A stretch of 33,918 nucleotides of DNA, from contig BOJX01000028.1 of the NCBI GenBank assembly GCA_016860685.1, forward strand, positions 1 to 33,918, read 5' to 3'. Position numbers and translations under genes: made by a program. The DNA is from Planctomycetota bacterium. Lineage in GTDB: Bacteria > Planctomycetota > Phycisphaerae > UBA1845. The notes under the pieces were generated by a model, which saw nothing but the letters and a program-made list of their open reading frames with translations, made no database searches and was not told where the DNA came from. Shown here piece after piece: positions 25,863-33,918 of this stretch; position 1 is the stretch's first letter, and the number at the start of each line of letters is the position of its first letter.

Positions 25863-27131
25863 ATGCGCGGGAGCATTCCAGCAACGATCATTCTTCTGGC
25901 ATCCGCAGGTGCGGGACACAGCCAGGTCTTGATGGAACCGTGTTCCCCGAGGACCGATCGGGAGGTGCATCAGCCGCCGGCGCTTCCGGAACTGCCGTCG
26001 GCCGGCGGGGTCTTCCGGGATCCGACCTTCTGCACGTCGATCCTGCGCGTGACGGATGAGCGGGACGGGCGGTATTTTCAGACCGCGTATTCGTACTGGC
26101 CGACGTTCAATCGGGACAGTTCGCGCATTTACCTCCTGCAGGATGACGACGGATTGCGGGCGTGGACGTACGAGTTCGACGCGCGACGGTTTCGAGTTTC
26201 GGGCAAGGGTGCGGTTTTGGATGCTCCGGCTCCGAACGGCGAGTCGCCGCGGACGGAGGACGCGATCTGGAGCGGGACGGATCCGGAGGTGCTTTATTGT
26301 CATGCGGGGCCGGGGTTGTGGGCGTATGACGTCACGACGCGCGCGTACGCGCTCGTTCGGGACTTCTCCGCGGAGATCGGCGACGGACATCTGCGTCAGA
26401 TGAGCCGGAGCGTCGACGACGGCGTGTTTGCGTTCACGACGCTGAACCGACGGTTTCGGGTGACGGGGTCGCTGGTGTGGCGTCGATCGGACAACCGCGT
26501 CATCGTGCGCCCGGACGAGCCTGAGGGGCTGGACGAAGTGCAGATCGACAAGTCCGGGCGTTACCTGGTGATCAAGACGGGCGGCGCGGGCGATGGCGCG
26601 ATCCAGGTGCGCGTGCTTGATGTTGAGACGGGCGCGGTTGCGGAACTGACGGACGGTCCGCCGGATTACGCGCCGGGGCACGGCGATTGTGGTTTCGGCA
26701 CGATCATCGGATATGACAACTGGCTGAACCGCCTGCGTTCGCGCCGGCTTTCCGATCCGCATTCGCGGAAAACGGTGTTCAATCTGGGCGACGACTGGAC
26801 GCAGGACATTCATGTGTCGCTGCTGGGCGACGATCCGGCGTGGATGCTGCTGAGTTTGTACACGCAGTCCGCGGACTGCGACGTTCCGGCGGGTCTTTTC
26901 CGCGATGAAATTCTGCTGATGCGGACGGACGGAAGCGAGGAGGTGCGACGGTTGGCGCATCACCGGTCCTGCGTGGGAGAATACTGGGATTCCCCGCGCG
27001 CAAATCTGAGTCGTGACGGGCGTTTTGCGGCCTTCACGAGCAACTGGGGCGGAGCGGATCGGCGGGACGTTTTTATCCTCCGGACGGGAGGGGACGTTCC
27101 GGCGCAGTCATTGCGCCGGGTCGGGCCGTGA
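25863..27131 (+). CDS. Secreted beta-propeller protein of unknown role
   Basis: A 422-residue protein with a signal peptide (about 1-20, MRGSIPATIILLASAGAGHS). The body has repeated strand patterns of PD40/TolB-like propellers, for example YWPTFNRDSSRIYLLQDD, LSRDGRFAAFTSNWGG followed by DVFILR, and DEVQIDKSGRYLVIKTGG. A central GHGDCGFGTIIGYDNWLNRL and the DWTQDIHVSL segment suggest a conserved binding face with His and Asp. The shape recalls oligogalacturonate-lyase-like propellers, but I do not see enough to claim that activity. GGGAGGG lies just before ATG. It stands alone between the pxp operon and yacG. Confidence 0.75.
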   Translation: MRGSIPATIILLASAGAGHSQVLMEPCSPRTDREVHQPPALPELPSAGGVFRDPTFCTSILRVTDERDGRYFQTAYSYWPTFNRDSSRIYLLQDDDGLRAWTYEFDARRFRVSGKGAVLDAPAPNGESPRTEDAIWSGTDPEVLYCHAGPGLWAYDVTTRAYALVRDFSAEIGDGHLRQMSRSVDDGVFAFTTLNRRFRVTGSLVWRRSDNRVIVRPDEPEGLDEVQIDKSGRYLVIKTGGAGDGAIQVRVLDVETGAVAELTDGPPDYAPGHGDCGFGTIIGYDNWLNRLRSRRLSDPHSRKTVFNLGDDWTQDIHVSLLGDDPAWMLLSLYTQSADCDVPAGLFRDEILLMRTDGSEEVRRLAHHRSCVGEYWDSPRANLSRDGRFAAFTSNWGGADRRDVFILRTGGDVPAQSLRRVGP

Positions 27132-27180
27132 GAGGCTGAACACTGATTTCCTGATCCTGTGCTGAAGCGCAACGGATCCG

Positions 27181-27230
27181 GATCCGCGGGAGCTGAAGTT
27201 CCGCGGATCACTCAAGCGGGAGGAACCCGC
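27181..27230 (+). other. Two adjacent hairpins before yacG
   Basis: GATCCGCGGGA (27181-27191) pairs with TTCCGCGGATC (27199-27209) over seven loop bases, one G-U pair. A second hairpin GCGGG/CCCGC (27216-27230) follows at once. They lie about 50 bases after the propeller gene stop. No T tract is present. They may end or protect the upstream message. Confidence 0.45.
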
Positions 27231-27267
27231 GGGGCGACAAGACCGGTCCGCGTGGGCGATTGATGTC

Positions 27268-27465
27268 ATGCCGGTATTCGAATGTCCGACATGCGGAAAA
27301 GAATTGAGGGTAGAGCGCCGGGAGGACGCGCCTTACCGTCCGTTCTGCTGCCGGCGCTGCAAGCTGGTGGACCTCGGACGCTGGCTGGACGGAACGTACT
27401 GCATCAGCGAACCGTTCACCGGTTCCTTCCCGGAAATACCGAAGACGGTGGAGGATGAGGACTGA
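27268..27465 (+). CDS. yacG: DNA gyrase inhibitor YacG (zinc-binding)
   Basis: A 65-residue protein with the YacG zinc site: CPTCG near the start (C6, C9) and FCCRRCK (C27, C31), followed by the diagnostic [10 protein letters not shown]. In E. coli YacG binds GyrB and blocks DNA binding of gyrase. The C-terminus is acidic (KTVEDED). No strong ribosome site is visible. It is short but all family marks are present. Confidence 0.9.
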   Translation: MPVFECPTCGKELRVERREDAPYRPFCCRRCKLVDLGRWLDGTYCISEPFTGSFPEIPKTVEDED

Positions 27466-27577
27466 TCGCATATCAGCGGGGTGTGCAACGGGAGACTTGA
27501 CGGCCGCTGCGCGCCCCGTGTAATCACGGTCGAACGAAGCGGCAAGGGTGAGCGCAGCAGAGACGAGGAGGCGGATC

Positions 27578-27904
27578 ATGCACATGCGGCGATCAATCTT
27601 AGGGATTGCGGCGGCGGGAGTTCTGGCAGTCATGTCGGCATGCACTTCTTCCGGATCGAAGCAGGCGGCCGCGTCGTCGCCCCCGGATCCGCAGGAGGCG
27701 GAGCTGGCGGCGGAAGTTGAGCAGCATCGGGCCGCGTATTATCGCAATCTGCTGACGTTGCACGACTTCTACGCCGCCAACGGTTTTGAGACGAAGCGTC
27801 GCTGGGCGGCGTTTGAGCTTGAGGGTCTGGGCAAAGTGCGGACTTACGCCTACGCCGGGACGGTTGCGTCGGCGACAGATGGCGGTCCGAACAGCGGTCA
27901 GTAG
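27578..27904 (+). CDS. Small predicted lipoprotein
   Basis: A 108-residue protein with a lipoprotein-like signal: MHMRRSILGIAAAGVLAVMS, then AC at the cleavage cysteine (VMSAC, with Met at -3 somewhat loose), followed by a Ser/Ala/Pro-rich linker and a charged helical part (EAELAAEVEQHRAAYYRNLL). A last part reads ELEGLGKVRTYAYAG. GAGGAGG (27565-27571) is a good ribosome site for ATG 27578; the ATG is preferred over an in-frame start ten codons earlier. I recognise no family. A structural or envelope role is possible. Confidence 0.75.
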   Translation: MHMRRSILGIAAAGVLAVMSACTSSGSKQAAASSPPDPQEAELAAEVEQHRAAYYRNLLTLHDFYAANGFETKRRWAAFELEGLGKVRTYAYAGTVASATDGGPNSGQ

Positions 27905-27961
27905 CGCCAGCCGGGTGAGGACGGCCCGGGGGCGAAGTTCGTCGGAAATCTTCAGAAGGAT

Positions 27962-27990
27962 TTGACCCGGGACCGATCCCGGAGTAGATT
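27962..27990 (+). promoter_or_regulatory. Promoter of dnaG-rpoD with palindrome in the spacer
   Basis: TTGACC (27962-27967), exactly 17 bases, TAGATT (27985-27990): five and four matches to the sigma-70 boxes with ideal spacing. A perfect palindrome, CCGGGA-CCGA-TCCCGG (27967-27982), fills the spacer. A protein bound there would block or reshape the promoter. Transcription would start near 27997, about 100 bases before the dnaG start. Confidence 0.5.
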
Positions 27991-28096
27991 TAGGGTGAAT
28001 TGGAACTTGTCGTGGCGCACGGCGAATGCCCGCGCGGCGGTTTCCTTCCTGGGCGACGGTTCGGTTTTTCCTTGACAGGCAGAATCCGTAGCTACT

Positions 28097-29980
28097 TTGC
28101 GCGATCTTGATGCCGTAAAACGCGAGATCCGGGACCGCGTACCTCTGGTGGAAATCGTGTCGCAGCACGTGGCGTTGCGCCAGCGCGGGCAACGCTTCCT
28201 CGGGCTGTGCCCTTTCCACCAGGAAAAAACGCCGTCCTTCACCGTGCATGCGGACCGGGGCTTTTTCAAATGCTTCGGCTGCGGGCGCGGCGGTGATGTT
28301 TTTACCTTCGTTCAACTCATCGAGAACACCTCCTTCGGCGAGGCGATGCGCATCCTTGCGGATCGCGCGGGGATCGAACTGCGGCGATCGGGCGGGAAGA
28401 CACCTGAGGGCCCGGGTCGCGCGGACCTGGCGCGGATCAATGCGTGGGCGTGCGGGTACTTTCGGCGGCAGTTGCAGTCATCGCCCGCGGCGGAGCACGC
28501 CCGGCGGTATGTCCGGCAGCGCGGAGTGACGCCGGAAACGGAGGCAGCGTTCGAGTTCGGGTTCGCGGCGGGGAATCTGGAAGCTCTGCTGGAGCAGGCA
28601 CGCCGCGCCGGTCTGAGCACGGCTGACCTGATCGCCGCGGATCTGGCGCGCGAGGGCGAACACGGTGTTTATCCGACGTTCCGCGACCGGCTGATGTTTC
28701 CGATCCGGGATTCAATGAACCGCGTGATCGGGTTCGGGGGCAGGACGCTCTGCGACGACAAAGCGAAGTACTTGAACACCCGTCAGACGGCGCTGTTTGA
28801 GAAGGGGCAGGGTTTCTACGGATTGGCGCAGGCTCGTCAGCGGATGACGGAAACGGACCGCGTCGTGGTGACGGAGGGTTATTTCGACGCGATCATGGCG
28901 CATCAGGCCGGGTTCGCGGAGACGGTGGCCACGCTGGGGACCGCGCTCGGGGCCGCGCAGGTGGAATTGCTTCGGCGTTATGTTTCGACGGCGGTGTTTC
29001 TTTTTGATTCCGACGCGGCGGGAGAGGCAGCGGCGGAGCGAGCGATCGAGATCGCCCTGCCGCTTCGTCTGACGGTTAAGATGGCGAAGGTTACGGAGGG
29101 GAAGGATCCTGCGGATTACCTGTTATCGCATCCTCCGCAAGACTTTGAAGGGATATTGAACTCGGCGGTTGACGCGCTAGAATTCAAGTGGCTTCAATTG
29201 CTGCAAAGATTTGGCAAGGATGATCTTAAGAGTCGTCATCAGGCGGTGTCCGATTTTCTTGGGTTGATTCAGAGATCTTTTCAGACGCAGGCGGTGGACG
29301 CGATTACCCGGGGTCTGGTGGCCAACCGGGTGGGGGCGTTGTTGTCCCTCGATCCGCGGGAAGTGCTTGCGGCGGTGGGACGGGGTCGATCGGGCAGAGC
29401 AGAGCCTTCCGCGGCGGGCGCCCGCCGGTCGGAGCGGGCGCGGATGCGAGATCCGCTGGAGGCATGCGCGGTTCAAGCCCTGGAAGTGGTTTTGAATGAA
29501 CCGGGGCTGGTCGGCAGGTGCGCCACGGTGCTGGAGCAGACGGAGTATTCCGAAGAGGTGGATCGGGTCGTGGCGCGGGTTGTGCTCGACCTTTTCGAGT
29601 CCTACGGCGAGTTCGAGTTGGGCGAAGTGCTTTTCAGGTGTGAAGATCCTGCGGTGGCCCGGCGTGTGACAGAGTTGGCGGAGCACGGCGTGCGGCGCGG
29701 GAACTACGAGGAGACCGTCGCGGTCGCGGTGTCGCGTTGGACGGACCTTCGGCGCGAGCGCGAAGTGGCAGGTCTGCGGCAACGGGTGACGCTGCGGGAA
29801 GCGGTCGTGGTTCAGGCGGACGAGGTGAACCAGGCTTATTGCGAGGGTGTCCGGTCGGGGCGACATTTCCGACCTCTGCGGCGCAGCGGCGCGGCTCGCC
29901 TTGGCGCGAAATCAGCGGAGCGGGATGCGGGTTCCGGAGGCGGGGATCAGGCGGTACAGGGAGCGGATTCTTCGGTATGA
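28097..29980 (+). CDS. dnaG: DNA primase DnaG
   Basis: Makes RNA primers for replication. The protein has 627 residues. The zinc-binding domain has C38, H41, C59 and C62 ([14 protein letters not shown] and [11 protein letters not shown]). The RNA polymerase core has [17 protein letters not shown] with E260 and FDSDAAG with D304 and D306, the Toprim acidic residues. A C-terminal part of about 270 residues should include the helicase-binding region; it ends with a basic then Gly/Asp-rich tail. The start is TTG 28097: a stop lies in frame at 28073 and no ATG or GTG precedes the conserved VEIVSQHV region. The stop overlaps the rpoD start (ATGA), the classic dnaG-rpoD pair. rpsU, part of that operon in E. 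coli, is absent. Confidence 0.94.
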   Translation: MRDLDAVKREIRDRVPLVEIVSQHVALRQRGQRFLGLCPFHQEKTPSFTVHADRGFFKCFGCGRGGDVFTFVQLIENTSFGEAMRILADRAGIELRRSGGKTPEGPGRADLARINAWACGYFRRQLQSSPAAEHARRYVRQRGVTPETEAAFEFGFAAGNLEALLEQARRAGLSTADLIAADLAREGEHGVYPTFRDRLMFPIRDSMNRVIGFGGRTLCDDKAKYLNTRQTALFEKGQGFYGLAQARQRMTETDRVVVTEGYFDAIMAHQAGFAETVATLGTALGAAQVELLRRYVSTAVFLFDSDAAGEAAAERAIEIALPLRLTVKMAKVTEGKDPADYLLSHPPQDFEGILNSAVDALEFKWLQLLQRFGKDDLKSRHQAVSDFLGLIQRSFQTQAVDAITRGLVANRVGALLSLDPREVLAAVGRGRSGRAEPSAAGARRSERARMRDPLEACAVQALEVVLNEPGLVGRCATVLEQTEYSEEVDRVVARVVLDLFESYGEFELGEVLFRCEDPAVARRVTELAEHGVRRGNYEETVAVAVSRWTDLRREREVAGLRQRVTLREAVVVQADEVNQAYCEGVRSGRHFRPLRRSGAARLGAKSAERDAGSGGGDQAVQGADSSV

Positions 29981-31755
29981 ATGCTGCGACACAGACGGCG
30001 ACGAATCTCGCCGAGGTCATTGAGAACACGGTACAGCGGCTGATCGCCCTGGGTCGGGAGCAGACGTTTCTGACCTGGGACGACATGAACGCGATCCTCC
30101 CGGACGACTGCGTGGATCCGGATGCGGCGGACCGGATTCTGCTGCGCCTGGAGGAAGAGGGTCTGGAGGTTCTCGATCAGGTCGACGCGATCGCCGCCGG
30201 GCGCAAGCGCCGCAGCGGGCGCGGTTCCGGGGCGTCGCGAGCAACCGGCGACCGAGACGCGGGTCCGTCGGGGATCGGACCTGGCGCGCTTCCGGCGGAC
30301 GAAGGGGGCGACGAACCGGTCGTGATCGTCGAGGAACCCGCGGGCAAGCGGATCGACGACCCGGTGCGGATGTACCTGACGCAGATGGGCGAGATCCCGC
30401 TGCTGACGCGCGAGGAGGAGATCCGGCTGGCCAAGAAGATCGAGTTGACCCGGATGGTGTTCCGTCAGAAGGTGCTGGAGATTCATTACTGCTCGCGGCT
30501 GGCGGTTGAGATTCTCGAGCAGGTGCAGGACAACCGCCTGCCGTTTGACCGGACGATGAAGATTTCGACGTCGGAGCACGCGGCGAAGGCGCGCATCACG
30601 TCACGCATGCCGGGCAATCTGGAGACGGTGCGGGCCCTGCTGCGGCGCAACGAGGAGGCGTGGGAGGACATCGAGACGCGGCGCATGCCGGCGGCCGAGC
30701 GTCAGGATATCGATCTCCAGATCAAGCAGCGCGCCCGCCGGATCGCGAAGCTACTGGAGGAGTTGTCGCTTCGGACGAGCCGGATTCAACCGCTGATGAA
30801 GAAGGTGCGTGGACTGCACCTGAAGATGGGGCAGCTTCAGCAGCGGATCGAGTCGCAGAAGAAGCGGCGCTCGATGTCAGACGAGGATTTCCTGGCGATG
30901 AAGGAGGAGTTGAGCGGGATCGAGTCGCTGTGTCTGTCGCACAGCGGCCCGCTGTCCGACCGTCTGCGCGTCATCCAGCGCGTATTCGGCGAGTACGAGG
31001 ACGCGAAGCGCAAGCTGTCCGGCGGAAACCTGCGCCTCGTGGTGAGCATCGCCAAGAAATACCGCAACCGCGGGCTGGGCTTCCTCGACATCATCCAGGA
31101 AGGGAACACCGGTCTGATGCGGGCGGTGGACAAGTACGAGTACAAGCGCGGGTACAAGTTCAGCACGTACGCGACGTGGTGGATCCGTCAGGCGATCACG
31201 CGAGCGATCGCCGATCACGCCCGGACGATCCGCATCCCGGTCCACATGATCGAGACGATGAGCCGCCTGCGCAACATCAGCCGCGAGCTGCTTCAGGATC
31301 TGGGGCGCGAGCCGACGATCGAGGAGGTCGCGCGGCGGGCGAAGATGCCGCTGTCTGAGGTGCGCCGGGTGATGAAGATATCGCGGCAACCGATTTCGCT
31401 GGACAAACCGGTCGGAGAGAGCGAGGATTCGTACTTCGGGGACTTTGTGGAGGACGACCGGGTCGAGTCTCCGATCTCGACGGCGGGCGGCGAGATGCTC
31501 CGCGACCGGATCGAGGATGTGCTGAAGACGCTGACGTACCGCGAGCGCGAGATCATCAAGCTCCGCTACGGCATCGGCGACGGGTATACGTACACGCTCG
31601 AGGAAGTCGGGAAGATCTTCAAGGTGACGCGGGAGCGCGTGCGTCAGGTCGAGGCGAAGGCGATCCGCAAGCTTCAGCATCCGGTCCGGTCGCGGAAGCT
31701 GGAAGGGTTCCTCGAGCAGCTTGACGCCGCCGTGGCGCAGGGCGGCGATCTGTAG
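29977..31755 (+). CDS. rpoD: RNA polymerase primary sigma factor
   Basis: The 592-residue housekeeping sigma factor. Region 1.1-like start ([20 protein letters not shown]), region 1.2 at about 127-156 ([20 protein letters not shown]), a long non-conserved insert (about 160-345) rich in charged helices, region 2 at about 350-420 ([20 protein letters not shown], then [20 protein letters not shown] and [15 protein letters not shown]), region 3 ([40 protein letters not shown]) and region 4 at about 515-585 ([20 protein letters not shown], then the helix-turn-helix [20 protein letters not shown]). ATG 29977 overlaps the dnaG stop. The frame stays open upstream inside dnaG, but that part is Arg/Gly-rich background. 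It recognises sigma-70-type promoters such as the one at 27962. Confidence 0.96.
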   Translation: MNAATQTATNLAEVIENTVQRLIALGREQTFLTWDDMNAILPDDCVDPDAADRILLRLEEEGLEVLDQVDAIAAGRKRRSGRGSGASRATGDRDAGPSGIGPGALPADEGGDEPVVIVEEPAGKRIDDPVRMYLTQMGEIPLLTREEEIRLAKKIELTRMVFRQKVLEIHYCSRLAVEILEQVQDNRLPFDRTMKISTSEHAAKARITSRMPGNLETVRALLRRNEEAWEDIETRRMPAAERQDIDLQIKQRARRIAKLLEELSLRTSRIQPLMKKVRGLHLKMGQLQQRIESQKKRRSMSDEDFLAMKEELSGIESLCLSHSGPLSDRLRVIQRVFGEYEDAKRKLSGGNLRLVVSIAKKYRNRGLGFLDIIQEGNTGLMRAVDKYEYKRGYKFSTYATWWIRQAITRAIADHARTIRIPVHMIETMSRLRNISRELLQDLGREPTIEEVARRAKMPLSEVRRVMKISRQPISLDKPVGESEDSYFGDFVEDDRVESPISTAGGEMLRDRIEDVLKTLTYREREIIKLRYGIGDGYTYTLEEVGKIFKVTRERVRQVEAKAIRKLQHPVRSRKLEGFLEQLDAAVAQGGDL

Positions 31756-31878
31756 CGGGCGCGGGTCGCCGCGAAGCCCGGCGCGACGGGTTCGGCGGCA
31801 GCGGGGTCGCTCCAGGGGCGCCGACCGGGTTGAACCGGGGGGCGGGGACGTGTCCGCTCGGCGCGCAGGCAGGAGACG

Positions 31879-33231
31879 GTGGTGACGATCTGGTACGCAC
31901 TGGCGGCGCTGCTGACAGTCGCGTGGATCCTGCGCTGGTACGTCGTCGAGCATTATCGCCGCAAGGAGCGTCTGCTGACCGAATCCGCCTACGACGGACC
32001 GCCGGACCCCGCGCCGCCGGTGTCGATCCTTGTCGCCGGCAAGGATGAAGAGGACAACATTGAAGTCTGCGTACGTTCGCTGCTCGCCCAGGATTACCCG
32101 GATTTCGATGTCATCGCGGTCAACGATCGCAGCGGCGACGCGACGCCGTCCATCCTTGATCGTCTTGCGAAGGAATTCCCCGACCGCTTGAAGGTGATTC
32201 ATGTGCGACACCTGCCCGACGGCTGGTTCGGCAAGCATCATGCGATGCACGTCGGGGTTCAGGCGGCACGCGGGGACTGGTTGTTGTTCACCGACGCGGA
32301 CTGCCGACAGGTTTCGCGGCGCACGCTGAGCCTGTCGATGCGCGAGTCGATCGAGCGGAAGGTGGACTTCCTGTCGCTGTTGCCGGTGCTGGACAACCGG
32401 CGGTTCTGGGAGTGCTGGTTTCAGCCGGTGTGCGCGGCGATCCTGCTGCTGTGGTTTCAGCCGCGGAAGGTGAACAAACCGCAGTCGCCGCACGCCTACG
32501 CCAACGGCGCGTTCATGCTGATGAACCGGCGCTGTTACGACGCGATCGGGGGCCATCCGGCGTTCCGTCAGCAGGCGAACGAAGACATTCACATGGCCCG
32601 CGTCGCCAAGTCGCAGGGACTGCGTCTCAAGGTCATGCAGAACGACGGGCTTTACGTCACGCACATGTACCGCACGTTCAAGGAGGCGTGGCGCGGGTGG
32701 GGGCGGATTTTCTACGGTTGCCTCGGTCAGCGGCGGAAGATCGCGCTGGCGATGATGTTTCTGCTCTTTTTTTCAATCACCCCCTGGGCGAGCCTGATCG
32801 CGGCGCTGGCGGGAGCGGCGCTGGCGGAGGGAGCGAACCGCGCCGCGTGGCGGGAGGCGGCGCTGGTCTGGACGGGCGTCGTGCTCATCATGCAGTTCGC
32901 GCTGGTCTCGTGGTACCGGATTGTGCGCACACCGGTGATCTGGTCGCTGGGCTACGCGCTGGGCTCGCTGGTCGCGTGGACGAGTTTGCTTCATGCGTTC
33001 TTTCAGGTCGGCGGACGAGCGCGGACGGTCTGGCGCGGCACGATCTACCGCGCCGGCGTGCGCACGGATCAAGCCCCGGATTCGACGCCATCCGAAGGCC
33101 TTCGAGGCTCCGCGCCGGTGATCGCCGAAGCCGCCGGATACGGTGCGCCTCCGGCTGCGCCCGGGACGGTTCCGGTTTCGCCCATCGCCCTTCCGTCGCA
33201 GGCGGCGGAGAGCGTGCGGCTTGAAGGATAA
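31879..33231 (+). CDS. Membrane glycosyltransferase, family 2
   Basis: A 450-residue processive-type or lipid-directed sugar transferase. A membrane helix at the start (about 3-20, IWYALAALLTVAWILRWYVV) is followed by the GT2 fold: VSILVAGKDEEDNIEVCVRS, VIAVNDRSGDAT, the DXD site at D139-x-D141 (LLFTDADC), ANEDIHMARVAKSQGLRLKV with E235-D236 as likely catalytic acid and GWGRIFYGC. Three or four membrane helices follow (about 290-390). The last 50 residues are Pro/Ala/Ser-rich. GTG 31879 or 31882 both follow AGGAG (31871-31875); the second has better spacing. The pattern is near HpnB-like and carotenoid-type glycosyltransferases, but the acceptor is not known. It lies 123 bases after rpoD and eight bases before the next gene. 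Confidence 0.85.
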   Translation: MVTIWYALAALLTVAWILRWYVVEHYRRKERLLTESAYDGPPDPAPPVSILVAGKDEEDNIEVCVRSLLAQDYPDFDVIAVNDRSGDATPSILDRLAKEFPDRLKVIHVRHLPDGWFGKHHAMHVGVQAARGDWLLFTDADCRQVSRRTLSLSMRESIERKVDFLSLLPVLDNRRFWECWFQPVCAAILLLWFQPRKVNKPQSPHAYANGAFMLMNRRCYDAIGGHPAFRQQANEDIHMARVAKSQGLRLKVMQNDGLYVTHMYRTFKEAWRGWGRIFYGCLGQRRKIALAMMFLLFFSITPWASLIAALAGAALAEGANRAAWREAALVWTGVVLIMQFALVSWYRIVRTPVIWSLGYALGSLVAWTSLLHAFFQVGGRARTVWRGTIYRAGVRTDQAPDSTPSEGLRGSAPVIAEAAGYGAPPAAPGTVPVSPIALPSQAAESVRLEG

Positions 33232-33239
33232 GCCGTCCG

Positions 33240-33764
33240 ATGTCCCAGGACGTTTCGAGCCTGCCTTCACCAAAGGATATTCCGACGGAAGCGGTGCGCG
33301 ACGCGGCGGAAGATTTCTTTTTCGGACTGGACCGCACGAAGCTGATCTGGCTGGGCTGGCTCGTCGGGCTGCTCATCGTGTTGTGGGCGGCGCGGCGGGT
33401 CATGCGGTGGGTGCGCCGGCGGCGGCCCGTGAAACTGCATCCGAACCTCCAGAAATACGGCGACGCCGCCGCGCCGTCCGCGAGCGAGGACGAACTTTCG
33501 GCGAAGCGCCACGCGGAAGCGGCGCGCATCGTCGCCACCTCCAGCACCGCGGACATCACGGGATACCAGATTCTTCAGCAGGTTGAAGCGGTATACGTGG
33601 ACGGGTTCCGCCGTCCCGAAGATGCGCTGGAGGGTCTCAAAGCCGCGGCGGCGATGAAAGGAGCCAACGCCGTCATCCGCGTGCATCAGGAGCGGACGGC
33701 GGCGGGGCGGTGCAGCGCCTCCGGCGACGCCGTGATCGTGCGGCGCACCGAGAGTCCCGCCTGA
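33240..33764 (+). CDS. Membrane-anchored protein with YbjQ-like domain
   Basis: A 174-residue protein. One membrane helix (about 36-53, LIWLGWLVGLLIVLWAAR) is followed by a very basic stretch (RRVMRWVRRRRP) and a cytoplasmic domain. That domain (about 98-170) reads TADITGYQILQQVEAVYVDG, GLKAAAAMKGANAVIRVHQE and ends GDAVIVRR, the layout of the YbjQ/UPF0145 family, whose members form ring-like pentamers of unknown role, some called heavy-metal binding. It lacks the longer middle helix of typical YbjQ. It is coupled to the glycosyltransferase, whose stop is eight bases upstream. Confidence 0.7.
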   Translation: MSQDVSSLPSPKDIPTEAVRDAAEDFFFGLDRTKLIWLGWLVGLLIVLWAARRVMRWVRRRRPVKLHPNLQKYGDAAAPSASEDELSAKRHAEAARIVATSSTADITGYQILQQVEAVYVDGFRRPEDALEGLKAAAAMKGANAVIRVHQERTAAGRCSASGDAVIVRRTESPA

Positions 33765-33918
33765 GATCGTCCGCGTTTCCCCGCGACGCTCCGGCGCCGC
33801 AGCGCAGGCTCGAGGGCGTCACGCCTCACAAACGAGACCCGAGGCAAGACGCGGTCCGCAAAACCCGAGCCGCGCGGCTTTAGCCCGCGCGAGGAATCGC
33901 GCAGGCTCGGAGAAGGGC
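33765..33918. repeat. Repeat-rich end of the window
   Basis: GCGCAGGCTCG occurs twice (33802-33812 and 33899-33909). Between them CGCGCGG (33871-33877) pairs with CCGCGCG (33885-33891) over a seven-base loop. No gene is visible. The layout fits an intergenic repeat of the REP or miniature type, cut by the window edge. Confidence 0.4.

Noticed and set aside
28072-28098. TTGACA with TACTTT as a dnaG promoter
   Set aside because: Spacer is only 15 bases and the -10 box would overlap the start codon; no in-frame start follows at the proper place. The pair at 27962-27990 is better.
30877-32664. Minus-strand open frame of 595 codons opposite rpoD and the glycosyltransferase
   Set aside because: Antisense background; it spans two clear genes and an intergenic gap and shows no motif.

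Overview
The window is GC-rich, and every well-supported gene lies on the + strand. The best guess for the organism is a member of the Planctomycetota. This rests on several things: a prepilin-like gene beginning GFSLVELLVVISIIAVL, large secreted proteins with beta-solenoid or dockerin-like parts, a groEL-groES-groEL array with a His/Asp-rich GroEL tail, and intergenic repeats that read HSSF-like on the minus strand, of a type I associate with planctomycetes. This is inference from gene content; no rRNA or tRNA gene was seen.

Layout. 3-896: the 3' end of a secreted repeat protein. 897-1834: a gene-poor stretch with a possible minus-strand gene remnant, a GC palindrome and a run of seven G-tracts. 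1835-3624: riboflavin synthase and PdxA, overlapping. 3771-4517: a prepilin-like protein. 4666-7553: a sensor kinase and an NtrC-type regulator. 8050-10091: two secreted proteins sharing a 78-residue four-cysteine module, separated by a good intrinsic terminator. 10204-12165: an MsbA-type ABC exporter. 12203-15589: a large protein with an NHL-like propeller followed by 20 CXXCH haem sites. 15590-15888: a regulatory region rich in palindromes. 15889-21986: a chaperone block (groEL1, groES, groEL2, dnaJ, grpE, fmdB-like). 22025-25725: a tightly overlapped 5-oxoprolinase operon (pxpB, pxpC, an MFS transporter, pxpA). 25863-27904: a secreted propeller protein, yacG and a small lipoprotein. 28097-31755: dnaG-rpoD, overlapping, behind a promoter with a palindrome in its spacer. 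31879-33764: a membrane glycosyltransferase and a membrane-anchored YbjQ-like protein. 33765-33918: repeat sequence.

How the genes work together. Most of the window is housekeeping: cofactor synthesis, protein folding, DNA priming, the main sigma factor and recycling of 5-oxoproline. The less ordinary parts are the twin four-cysteine module proteins, the propeller/20-haem fusion and the leader upstream of groEL1. No CRISPR array, transposase, integrase, defence system or tRNA was found. I do not claim a proven new system; the best candidates are the shared four-cysteine module and the propeller-cytochrome.
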